From NCBI RefSeq assembly GCF_900496995.4, contig NC_044008.1, positions 13,401,276 to 13,465,275 on the forward strand: a stretch of DNA of 64,000 nucleotides. Direction: 5' to 3'. Source of the stretch: Aquila chrysaetos chrysaetos (taxonomy: Eukaryota > Chordata > Aves > Accipitriformes > Accipitridae). The first letter of the stretch is position 1. Each line of letters starts with the position of its first letter. The notes under the pieces are model-generated. The model was not told where the DNA came from, did not search any database, and was given only the letters and a program-made list of their open reading frames with translations. Positions 12,293 to 64,000 of this stretch are shown piece by piece. A program made the position numbers and the translations under genes.

Positions 12293-15200
12293 AGGTCAGT
12301 AGAAATTTTTTAATGTTCAATACCACAACCACTACCCAAGCTATCTAATCTGCATCATTTTCTTGTACTGCAATGACAGCTACTAGTTTTATAGAGCCGG
12401 GCTGGTATCTTGATGAGAAGTTACAGCTGTTGTTAGAAGGAGATGGTTCAAAAGATCAGATCTGGAGAAAAGAGCATTGTGGTTCTCAGTATATTCCCCA
12501 CCTGCGAGCTCCAGATGTTGAATCTGCATTATCAGTAGTAACTTCAAGAAGGCATCAACCTTATCTTCAGTGAAACTAGATTTTTAAATTTTTTTTTTTT
12601 TTTTTACAAACAGGTCAGGGGAAGGGAGGTTAATGTTATTTTCCGGCATTAATAATCTATTTTGCCTTTTATTTCAAGAAACGTGACTGGCCCAGTTAAG
12701 AGAACTTGAAAGAAACCAAATATAAAGGTAGTGGCAAAACCTGCTATGCTAGTCCCAGTAGTGCATCATTTGGCTGTGCATTATTAAGCTAACACAAAGA
12801 GCATTTTGAGGAATACCATTATGCTGCTGCATAGAGAAAAGTGTTGCTGATTAGCATGTACTCGATATGCTTGGAAAATTAGTTCTCCTTCAGAGAGTTC
12901 AGCAACAAGTGAAACATCTGTTGCTTCCTCCAAGTTATAACAATTATTTCACAATTATTCTTTTGCGTACTTTGAATTTCTGATTTTTTATTTTTATCTA
13001 AAAAGCCAGGATTTGTGGTGCAATTGAAATCACAATGTGCCCACGTGCATGGGAAAGAAGAATAGGAAATAATGGTGGTCTCTAGCTGTGGTGTTATGTC
13101 ACCTCAAGGCCAAAATTGTTGGCCGTCTACATTATTTGCATTCACCGTATTAATTCCACTCTATGCACAATGGGAATTAATCCCATTTCAATAGCTTCAA
13201 TGGCTCCTATTTATTCCAAGGTTGATGCCAGTGATCACTATTGTGTGTAGCTACACAATACGCTTTCTGCAGGCAAAAAGCCAGCTTCAAGTTTCTACCC
13301 CCTTACCGCAGCACGTGCTTGTGCAGCTGTATCGGTACCAACGTCCAGGGTATAAACACCACTGAAATAAACCGTGTGAAAAGAAAACCACACCCGGGTT
13401 GGAGTAGCGAACAGCATGGCAGCAAAAATGCGCATCTGCACTCAGGAGAGGAAGGGGTTGCTTCAGCCAGCTTCACGAGCGGTGAGAACAAGTCGTAGCG
13501 CAAACTAGCAAGAGCTGCAAACAGCCAGCCCCCTCGACAGCCCAGAAGTCAAAAGACGGACCAGAGGCTTTGTCCCATGGTAACAGTCACATTCGTAAGA
13601 CTAGGGATAGGTTCACCTCATTATATTCAGTGCTGGTTATCATCAGCTACCAAGAGCTATTACTTTAAAAGGCGATGAACAAAGGAGAGGTGAGAAATGC
13701 AGGTTAAACATTGTACTTCGCTCTTCCTGCTGCGTTTGCCTGCACAGCAACAGCACAAGGGCCGGGGGCCACAGCCCGTTACGGAAACAGGGCTCCAGCG
13801 TCAGCCTCCGGTGGCCATCGTAGAGTTATTTCTGCCACCCACATAGGCCAGATGAATAACTAACTTGCCAAATACGCTTAGAAGCAGTCTAACTTCGTAG
13901 CATGGGTTTAGCAAAACCTGGAACCAGGGTGCCTTGCTGGAGGACAGGGGTAAAACGTCAGCCGTTCCCCCTCTGCAAGCTGGAGACTTTTTTGTACTAT
14001 TTTCATCTGCCCTGCAAACATCGTTTGGCCAGCCAGTGAAGGCTTGCTAGGAGTATCTTTGCCTCAACTGCAAAACTACAGCCCAAAGATAACGTAGGAG
14101 ACATATGGGAAGCCTTGTCCCTGTCACCTCTACTCCTTTTGAGCACAGGGAACCCTTGATTCCAGCTGCTGGGAGGACGCACATCGCAGTGTCCGCTCCG
14201 CGCAGAGGATCTTTGCCAAGCTGGCACGGCTCTGGGTTTCTGGATGGGTTTTAGAGCTCAATGGCATCACATCTTTACATCTGGCAGCAGCATTGCCATA
14301 AGGGATTTTCAACGTACCAGGCAAAGAATGGAAGCAGCGTTAACCCAACAACTCCCTGCAAACAACAGAAGGAGCGTTTCCCCGTGAGCGGGTCAAGTTT
14401 AGAGCTGATCCTATCCGCCCTTCGAGTTACTCATTTTAGTCCTAAAGAGAGAGATCTCTTCAGGTACACCTGCGTGTTATTCTGGTGCTGGCTGTGACTG
14501 GTTTTGGTGCTGTTGCTATGCCGGCAGGGTGCTGTCTGCAGGCTGTAGCTCCAGCGAGCTGAGCCGTACAGAGGTGGGCAGCTCACCAGCTGCAGTACCG
14601 CACCTCAGGGGGAGACTTTCTGAGCGCTGGCGCAGGATTACAGCCTTCACATTTGGAAATCTGTTTTTCTAAGAGCAAACCAATAAAATAAAAAAAGACA
14701 AAAACCATCTTCCCTTCCAGTGGCATCTGAACTAATTGCACAGCTGCAAACACTGAAGGCCTCACTGCAGAACAAAACAGCAAAGTAGGATTAATCTACC
14801 CTAATTTGAGTGGCTAAAAGTTTCACATCTGATTCCAAATTATCCACACTCTTTTCCTTTTACACTCAAGAGACAAATACCCTACCTAGAGGATCACTAA
14901 AATTAGTATCAAAGATTAACTGAATGAATCCCCCTCTGAAGGTAAATGTGTGTTTCTATTGACTGCAAAGGAAGCCTTGGGTCAATTCAGCATCTTTGAG
15001 ACATCTGAAGCACAGGTCAATGAACCGTATGCAAAGTGTATGACCGCAGCCATAGGTATGGCGAGCGGGGCGTGCAGAGCTGTTGGAGAGTGACCTTGCG
15101 CCAGGGTCAAACCCTTATCCCTAGGCTGGTTGAGTTGTCTTTGATCCCAGTCAGCACTATTGTAGAGATGGTTTAATGAAATATTAGAGCACTCCTTGAT

Positions 15201-18200
15201 ACGCCAAAGAAAAAACAAAAAACTGTTTCACCCAAACTCACTGTTTTAGTGCCATCTACCACTTAGGTTCCATTTGTGTAACTGCATTTTTCAATTAGCC
15301 AAGTAATTCACTTCCCATCCATTCGCATGCATGAGATAAAGCAAAAGATTTCATTTAATTTACAACCACGCGTCTAGAGACTCGGGCTTGGATCGTGATA
15401 TTGTCAGGAGGCAGCCACCTAATCCCTGATAAATTTCATTACCAGTAAGACCATTCTCAAGGGGCAGGAGCTGTTTGTAAGTAAGAGCAATGCAAGTGTG
15501 CCTAAACATAAAGTACTGTCATTTTTAAACATAAAGACTAAAGTAATAAATGAAAAGAAATTAAATGAGTAACAAATGAAATAATTTTGGAAGCTAGTCC
15601 CTAAACTGCCTTCTTTCTTTTGCTTGAATTTATTAATCAAACATGGGAAAAAAAAGTAGTAAATAGGACAAATCTTTCTGCAGCATGACCTTATTTCTTA
15701 CTTCAGATAATAAACTTATGCAAATTTGTACCAGAAAAATTGACTCCAACCAGCAATCAGTGCTGTTTATGTTATCACAGGTGCTTGTATCCATACTGAA
15801 GGTTGTAGCTTAATCTCTCAAGAGCTAGCAAGGAAAAGAAAATGTCTCTTTAATTTCTCCCTCCAGAGAATCCCATTACTGATAGCAGGAGACATAGGAT
15901 TGTTTACAGCCCAGAGAATTGACTTTTTATCATGAAACCTAATCTGCAGCGATTTCAGATTTCTGAAAATTTGTCTAAAGATGGCAAGTGTCAGCTCAAG
16001 TGTAAAATGGTTAAAGAGTGGAAAAGAACAGGGAATGAAAAGGTAAAAACATACATTTTAAAAATTAATTTTATATTATATCATAACACTTTGGGAGGGT
16101 TATTTTTAACATCCTGAGATTACATATTGACTCTTCAACATTTAACCTAATCTAACGCTATATGGATATTTTACACTTACATAATTAAGACATTCCCTAA
16201 GGACGTGTACGAAAGGTAACAGTGGGAAGTTCTCAAATAACGAGTTCATACTAGCAACATGACGGTTAACGCAGCTGGCATCAACCAAACACTTTTCTTT
16301 GTCCTCTCCCATTTATTCCTATTGCTGCACTGCAAACTTTCCCTGGTGAAACCAAGACGGGACTTAGATTCTGGCCTGAGCTTTTACATTAATATGTGAC
16401 AACTAAAATCTATGGTCTTACATACCTGCTTAGATAAAATCCATTGAGTCTTTGATATGACAGCACTAGAGCAAGACCTTCTGACCCCTTGTTGCCAGAA
16501 AGCCCTATCTGCCTTAAACCTGATATTATATCAGCTGAAGTGCAGAACAGCTAGCAAAGTGTCCAGGCTGCTGTGGTGGTAGCAGCGTGCTCCACCACTG
16601 GCCCCGAGCAGAGCTCTCTGCAAGGGGCTGGCCTCGGGCTGGAGAAGAAGATCCAACTACTGGTACAGCCAGAAGATGGTTGACAAATTTTCCTTCACAT
16701 GGAACATCCCCTATACCAAAGATCCAATGTTAAGCAATAGTCTACAGCATCCTCAAGAATACTGTAGTTGGCCATACCTATTAAAGTCCATGGGGTACAG
16801 TGGTCATTTTAATCCTCACAAATAAAGAGGACAAACCCGGTGGCACTATCTGACCAGCTCTGAGACTGGTTGCAGGACATGGGGATCTTCTACATTTAGA
16901 ACCGATCTCTCCACATGATTTAGCCTCCCCAAGATGACTTGGGTGAGCCACAGTATCTACAGCCACAGGTCGACAACAGTCTTCAGCCTGCGAGATGACC
17001 ATCTTGCACCCATAGCAAGACCAAACGACAAGGGATCAGACTCAGCTGCAGCCTCCCTGGTGATTTCTGTAGTTTTCTGTTATTATCACTGAACTGTCCA
17101 TTGCCAGCCACTGCAAGTTCTGTCTCAATCCTAATCAAGGGAACTAGAAGCACACTATGGGGAAGATCTTGGTGTCCCTAACAGAAAAGGCTTCACAAGA
17201 AGGCCCTTCTCAAGGCTGCCTGTATGTCTACAGAACATGCACCACATGCGAGATTCAAGGTTAGCAGTGACTGACTGCTCGAGGCAATAAGGAGGAGATG
17301 TCTCTCTGCCAAGCCCCAGGCAATGCTAGGCTCACGGTTTATATTTAATAATGCAAATACCCAACTCTGACAGTAGAATTGTCATCAAAAGCGGGTCAGG
17401 GTGCAGTAGGTCCAGATATCAGAGGAATCACACCCCCTTCCTTTCCCGAGTTACCCTTATCACAAACTGCCCACAGCTGCCTTGGACATTTCCTCCTTCC
17501 CAGGAGAACCGTTTGGTTGCTGTCACCAGTGGGGTCTATCTGCTCAATTAGCAAGGCAATAGGCAAAATGAGCAGATAAAATGAGCAAAGCTGACAGGTA
17601 TTACCGCAAACATCTCTATCAGCCAAGTCATGAATAGTGACAGTACAGGTATCTTCCTGATGTTTTGCAGCACTTTTTGACTCGCGGGCCAGACACTACC
17701 CAAGGCCCAGCAGAATTGCCTAAATCACCCCCTGGCTGAACGCACCTCACACAGGAACTTCAAAGGACACCCCCAGGCTCCATCCATCACAGATGACAAG
17801 ATGATGGCAACTTCCAGGAAAAGAAAGTGTTGGCAAAGCAGGATCCTAACAGCCCAGCAAGGACTGATTAGTTTTCCTAAGACTGACAAGGTAAAAAGGC
17901 AGCATTTGAGAGGAAAGCCACAGTACAAGTGAAGACTGTTGTGTTTGAGGTTTTTTTCTAAACAAAACAAAACAAACAACATGGGTACCTTCTCAAGATG
18001 ATTTCCTCTGCTACCTTGCAAGTAATGACATTGGAAGAAAAGAAGATTGCTTTCCCCATACAATTTGTCGGTTGCTATTTATGACTAAAAGTTCTGCTTC
18101 CCCATCTCCTGTACCAATACAGATATATTTGTGCAGTCACGCAATAAAAATGAGATTGCTCTATGGACTAAGAATCATGCATTCCTTTTCCTCCACAGTT

Positions 18201-20104
18201 CTCTCTTACATTGCAACAAGTTCACTACAGAGAAACTGGTAACAAAAGTCTACTAAGGAGGCAGCAGTGGGTACACGAGCAGTACCAACAGCCTTTTTCC
18301 CCCTTTTCCCTCCAACAGACAAGTTGGATGCCTTTGGGTTTGAAGTATCCACTAAAGACAGCAGCACCAGCCAGCCCACCATCACCATCTGTAGAAAACA
18401 GAGAAATAAAGCATCTCTACTGTATACTACTGGATGCCAAAGACAGATCTTTGAAATTTGAACCAGTAATATTCTTAAGCGTTACCAGGAATGAAATGTG
18501 CTCGCAATCCAGAGAAGCTTTTGGAAGTTACTAAATCTGGTATCTCCCAAAGGGTTTTAAAAGTCCCATCTGTAGAAGATAACATGAAGGACTAATCAAA
18601 CTACTGAAGTATCTTTATGCATTTCACCCATATTTTGTTTTAACTTATGCTCTTCTATTTTGGCATATACCAGGCTGAAGAAACATTGTAACTTTGCAAG
18701 AAAAGGGTTGTAAAATTATTTTACATAATCTACACACTGGATGGCTCACTGGAGCCTACCAGAGACAGTATTTACAAATAGGTTTGCAATCATATATTAG
18801 GCAAGCAGCATACAGATAAAGCCTCTTAAAACTCATTTCTATGGTTTCCTGAAAGGTTTCGCATCCCTTCAGATTCCAAACGTGGCACTCAGGAGGATAC
18901 ATGAAAATTTAGCTCCATGCTATGAGCTGCGGAAATACAACTCTCTCTTTAGGAGGTACCAGGATTTTCCAATCATAACAACTGGTGTAAGAGAGAGGAC
19001 ATATTCAGTATATGCTGAATTCATGTCTGAACGACACTGCTTAAGTTCCATGTAGGATTTTCTATTGGATGGGACAGTTTTAAGAAGGTCAGCATTGATA
19101 AAAATGGGACACGATCTGAAGCAAGCCAGTAAGCAACAATACATTGGTCAGATCCTATCATCTTCAGCTCCGTAACTATTTTGGAAGGTACTTAGACATA
19201 GATGGGGTCTGGATTAAGGAAACTTGCACTATCTGTAACGTTTTCTGGCAATATGTGAGAATTCTGGCACACTACGGTGTCACCAAGGGATGGATGTTAA
19301 AAAGAATAGCTCTCAGAAGATGTTAATTTCTCAATGTATGAAGTGTCTTTCATGACCACCAAAAAAAAATTTTAAATTGTAAATAGCCTACATTTGAAGT
19401 AAGTTCAGAAAGTGAGAAAATGAACACAAGTGTGGTGGAGTGTAACCTACTGCCCAGTCATCAATGGTCACAGGGATAGCACTAGCAGAACATGTTTAAA
19501 GTCCAGAGACTAAGCTATGGAAAAGCCAAAATTAGGCGAATAAAAATGGGTGTTTGAGAGCTGTAAATAGAACAGTTTTCTGTTAGAAAATATTTCACGA
19601 CTTGGTAAACAAATAGATAAAATACATAAGCTATCCCACATTAATTCTGTCCAAATATTCCATAACATGTTATTGAAACATTTCACTTTGAATTCAATAA
19701 GTACTTTAGTTTGCCTGTATTTTGATTTTTACATGGAAGTGTATCTTGTGACAGAATGAAACAGTCAAAACGGTGATTGAAATTAATCCCTTAAATCCTG
19801 GTGAAATAGGACTGAATTCTGTTTCAGTATTTTTCAAATAAAAACAGTTATTTGGAAGCTGCATGTCCAGTAGTCTTAATAAAATTAAACTACTTGACAT
19901 AACTAAAAGTGTCTGAAAGTTTGTGTTCTCGCAATAAAATGCAATTTCGACAACCATCATTTGCATTCCGTGTGCAAGATTTCTCTCCCAACTATGCTTT
20001 AATTTAAATAGAATATATGGATTTAAATCAAAACAGGCAGACTCAGAAATATGCTGGATATTACTAAAAGATATAGCTCATTGCATTGGTTTTTTTCTTT
20101 TTTA
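12293..20104. other. Intergenic DNA downstream of PHTF2
   Basis: AT-rich, with a less AT-rich stretch at about 16,500-18,500 that I could not classify (possibly an old transposon or conserved non-coding DNA). No open frame exceeds 112 codons, and none resembles a known protein. The T17-type run near 12,588-12,604 is simple sequence. Confidence 0.55.
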
Positions 20105-20122
20105 CCATCAACCATAGAAAGC

Positions 20123-20128
20123 TTTATT
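20123..20128 (-). terminator. PHTF2: Candidate distal poly(A) signal of PHTF2
   Basis: AATAAA on the minus strand in the context CTTGGAATAAAGCTTTC, with a GT-rich downstream stretch (TATGGTTGATGG). This is the best-looking signal in the region and would give a 3' UTR of about 2.3 kb. Another AATAAA at 20,305-20,310 lies close by. Confidence 0.4.
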
Positions 20129-21927
20129 CCAAGCCTGATCACACTTTCAGTTACAAAACATGTGGCAAAAAATAACAGTTAACACGCAAGATCTGCCATA
20201 TTTCTACTTGCCTCTCACACTGGATTTTCCACATTGAGGGATGGAGAATAAACCTTTCCCATTTTTAACATAATGAATATACCTAATGGTAGCAAATAAA
20301 GGTTTTTATTATTTTTAACTTCATTTCACAAATCTTTTACTCTCCCCAAGCCACCATTTTTTAGTGCAACAATCCAGCACAGTGCTAGTTGCTGAGGTAT
20401 ACATGGTTAAATTAATTTCACCTTCAACCGAAACCGCAATGTTTTCCCTCCCGCCTTTTTTTTTTCCTGTTTTAAAGGTAATGAAAGCTGTATATTCACC
20501 ATTTTACATTTCTAAAAATAATCCCATTCTAGAGTAAAGAATGGGTTTGCGATAGGCTGTAAAAAGCAATAGCCTTATCTTTTATCACCCACAGGACTCC
20601 TGCTGTACTTTTTTTTTTTCTTAAAATATATTTTGTGCAAAATTAAGTTCTGTGTAGGTCTGTACCATAATTTGGAAAAAACTGTGTATAAAATGTACTT
20701 AATTTTTAAAAACAATCCCAACATCAAACAACAGAGAAAGAAGAAACAGATCAGATGCAGCCGAAGTTTTCACATGAGAAACTAAACATAGTATGTTCTT
20801 AAAGCTCCAGTAATACATTCTTTCAAAAACCAGAATGCACTTTGGTCATTATTAAACGTTAGTACAGAGGCAAATAAAATACAAAATGCTTGTTTGTGTT
20901 GCTTTATATATAAAAATATTTTTATACCACATAAGTTTAAGATACATTACTTCAAATCTTTCAAGATTCTGAAGATTAGCAAACATAGTGCAATGTCCAG
21001 ACACTCGTCACCTAATTACTTGTCATTTTTCAATATGAAGCCACTATTTTAGAAACATAAAATGTAAGAATACTTGTGTCTGGTGATATTAATCCTCCCA
21101 AAATAATTTGTAGATGGAAAGTTTGTTCCAGGTAACTTAATTCTGCATGGGTGAACATCTATTTTTGTCACACTGAAGAACCACGAGTCGATACGACTGG
21201 TCCGTGTGGGAGGCAGGGATAGAAGGCAGCGGGAGAGGTGGGAAACCCAAGCCTGGAAAACCCCAGGGAATGACCCCTGCTGGGGACAAATGGGAGGAAA
21301 GGAGGTTATTTGAAGACACAAATCTGCTGAATACCAGGCTTCATGAGCTCTGCTGCTCACCAGAGGAACTTGTTTTCTGTGTTTAACTGCTCTTAAACTT
21401 CAATGTGGTATGAATGGCATATACTATAGTGTACAAGAGGAGAGCATCTATCTATCTTATGCTCAGTCATTCATAGCATTCCTTTCACCAGTAAATCTTT
21501 TGCTTGTTTAAATATTCAACATATAATATATACTGCTCCATAGTTCACCATAATATATTCCAATCAATATACATTTATATGTATATATATAAAGTTTCTC
21601 ATTAAAAGTAACAATAAAAAGTGCACATATTGAGCATGCACAGTCAGAGCTGCGCAGAACAGCCCAGTATTTCAAATAAATACAATATTTAATTTTATCA
21701 AAATATCATACAGCATGGTAACCATTTACAATTATTGCTCTAATAAAACTGTTATCAAAGAGCACTTGTTGACTTGTTATATAATACCTTATTAATATCC
21801 CAGGATATTTAAACTGCAGCCTATATGAGTTTAGATCCTGGAATTACTCAAAATATCCAAAATTCCCACTTGCTTCTAATAGCAATATAAAGTAATTCTG
21901 CTACCTGTCATACTGTATTGTCAGTAC

Positions 21928-21933
21928 TTTATT
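21928..21933 (-). terminator. PHTF2: Candidate proximal poly(A) signal of PHTF2
   Basis: AATAAA on the minus strand, 515 nt past the PHTF2 stop codon. Cleavage would be expected about 10-30 nt downstream (about 21,900-21,918). No transcript evidence is visible here. Confidence 0.35.
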
Positions 21934-22447
21934 TTTTGTATATGTCTCACTTTTCTATTGCAACCAAACATCTACTGATGTTATGTTGTCCTCATAAATG
22001 ATTGGTGCCAATTAAATATTCTAAGCAATTTTACCACAGTATCAAAAATCAAATTACTTCCATATAGCCTTAGTGTAACTAAAGATGTTCAGCATTGGCT
22101 TCAGCTTTAACAACAGATAAAGTAATTTAGTGTAATCAATTTCCAGGACTTGGAGTTCTCAGACACAGTTTTTGACCCTTCCCAAATCTGACCCTTTCCA
22201 AAACTAAACAAATAAGTTTGAAAATGAAATATAAAATGTCAACTAAAATGAACATAAAACAGTGAGAAGATGAAATAAATACAAAGATTGCACAAGACAG
22301 TCAGATGTAAACACTTCAATTTTCCAAACGACATCCTTGAAGAGGTTGTAGCATCTGAAATATAGATTCAGTGGCTGCTTTGAGGCAGTTTTGTCAATCA
22401 ATGAGCTTTTCTGTAACACTGTGTTATCTCATCTTCTTTACATATTG

Positions 22448-62443
<39,996 letters not shown>

Positions 62444-64000
62444 CTAAAAAGAACACACACAAGAAAAAAAAAATCTACATTAGGTTTTAAGAGACATTGA
62501 CCAAACAAAATCAATCAATCTTCAACAAGACAAGCACGAAGACAGCAGGTTATTTCCTTGGGGAGACTTGTTTACACAGAAATCTTTATCTTCTTCATTC
62601 CATCTTGGCTGGACTGGATCTAGCTGATCTGTAAATGAGTTGCGATGGAGGGGAGAGGTGAGCGAGCAGATAGCCTCAGCCTCATCTCATGACTTCTGCA
62701 AGCCAGAGGACCAGGAAGACAACGCTCCCTCCCACCTCAGGTCAGGATTCCAGTCTCTGTACTGACAGAGAGCAGACCTACAGCAGCAACACTGACACAG
62801 TCTTTCAGTTAGAGAAAAGACCACGCATATCTAGTTGAACCCATACCTTCAATTACTTTATCGTTTTTTAAATAATCTCCCTCTGTATTTCCCATTCCAT
62901 TCCACCCGCTCCTACAGCTACACTGTCTTTAGTTTTATCTCTTAAGATTGCACAGCAACAAAATATACGGTCAGGCTGGTAATCAACCAGGTTACAGGCC
63001 AGGGAAAACTCAAAGCATACCAGGAAAATGCACTTTTCCCACTGAAGCACTGATGAAATAATGTTCCTAGTAGACCCACTCCCAAATTTGTTCACTCTCA
63101 TTAAGCTGTTAGTCTATTTACGCATGAAACTCTTCTAAAGATCTTAGTTTTGTCTAAACGTGAACAAGTTTTTAGTTAAAAACTTGGAATAAAAAGGAAT
63201 TGTCTTCTCCTAGGCTCTAACCTCACCACAGCATTGTAGAAAACTCTGTGCATTTATAAGAGCAGAACCATAGAAAGACTAAAGGTTGATCCTGCAAACA
63301 CTTCTTAAAATCCTAGCACTAAGAACAGTTTTGATGAGTTCTGTCATTTTAAATAACCATCAATATGGGTAGCTATAGTTAATGTAAGAAATTATTGTGC
63401 ACTTGTCTACACAAGAAAGCTACTCTATGATTGTCAGATATTTTGAAGAAGGGCAACCTTAAACTTCAGGAAATTCCCATGTAAGAGAAAGTGACATGAA
63501 CAAGTCAACATATGAAACAATATATCCAAGTTTTGTAAGAAGTTACCAAAGATCATCAGATTGCTTTGAACTCCGCACAAAGAGTGTTTCTAGATAATAT
63601 TCAGTAATGATCTCTTTTACTGTGTCAATTTTAAAACCCTTCCATCCCAGCAGTTCTACCTAGACATATACATGCATGTGCACACACATGTGCGCACAAC
63701 ACTGCTAGATATCTGGAGTTTGCTTCATGTCACAAACTCTGAGCAGTTAAGTGCAAGATCACTTTTAGGTCATGAGGGAGAGACAGGTGCACTTCCTGAG
63801 ATTCAAAGTCCCTTTGCTGACTGTGCAGAGAGCTGGTACAAGCAGCTTAGTCCAGACACCTGACAGAGGGGCAAGAGGAACCCCCGTCATTTGAGCGAAC
63901 CTACTTAAATTCAATCTTACTGCAAGAGTATGTATGACTTCTCATTCCAGTCCGCAAACTGCAACAGACATAAAATGCCTGAGCACGAGTGCATACAACT
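62444..64000 (-). other. PHTF2: PHTF2 intron, 5' part runs off the window
   Basis: No exon recognised. The family's start peptide exon is not here. Frames of 63-77 codons are chance. Confidence 0.7.

Larger units (their letters stand above)
20105..22447 (-). other. PHTF2: Probable PHTF2 3' UTR
   Basis: AT-rich sequence without open frames of note follows the PHTF2 stop. Its end is not fixed by the sequence. On the minus strand AATAAA occurs at 21,928-21,933, 20,305-20,310 and 20,123-20,128; the last is followed by a TGGTTGATGG-type GT-rich stretch. A 3' UTR of about 0.5 kb or about 2.3 kb is possible, and both may be used. Confidence 0.5.

Noticed and set aside
62868..63101. 77-codon minus-strand frame as a possible PHTF2 5' exon
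   Set aside because: Does not contain the family start peptide and has no donor leading in frame to the IGAYDQQ exon.

Overview
The window is vertebrate nuclear DNA, almost certainly avian. It is AT-rich, interrupted genome sequence with GT-AG introns. It carries CR1 LINE fragments, one of which ends in the 3' octamer-type repeat (ATTCTATG) typical of bird CR1. There are no bacterial-style operons, RNA genes or CRISPR arrays. Almost all short open frames on both strands are chance frames.

One protein-coding gene is present: PHTF2, on the minus strand, running from beyond the right edge (64,000) down to about 20.1-22.4 kb. I could assemble 17 coding exons, including a 12-nt microexon, with every junction GT-AG and one continuous frame of 742 codons plus a stop (2,229 nt). 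Only the first coding exon (about 15 residues expected from the family) and the 5' UTR/main promoter lie outside. The product is a multipass membrane protein of the PHTF family: a conserved N-terminal domain followed by a membrane segment pair, a long Ser/Cys/His-rich and charged hydrophilic middle, and a C-terminal bundle of about five hydrophobic segments. Residues are numbered below as w1-w742 from the first codon in the window.

Layout: 1-20 kb is intergenic DNA downstream of PHTF2, with two CR1 fragments (9.9-10.6 kb sense, 12.06-12.29 kb antisense) and a small 32-bp tandem duplication. 20.1-22.45 kb is the probable 3' UTR with several candidate poly(A) signals. 22.45-62.44 kb holds the exons. 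Intronic items include a strong CTCF-type motif (31.5 kb), a 53-bp inverted repeat (29.8/30.1 kb), a CR1 3' fragment (50.95-51.11 kb), a GC-rich LTR-like insertion (56.85-57.8 kb), and an intragenic CpG island with a (GGC)9 tract (60.9-61.5 kb). 62.44-64 kb is intron.

I found no evidence of a novel multi-gene system. The most interesting items are the PHTF2 microexon, the intragenic CpG island next to it, and the long inverted repeat.
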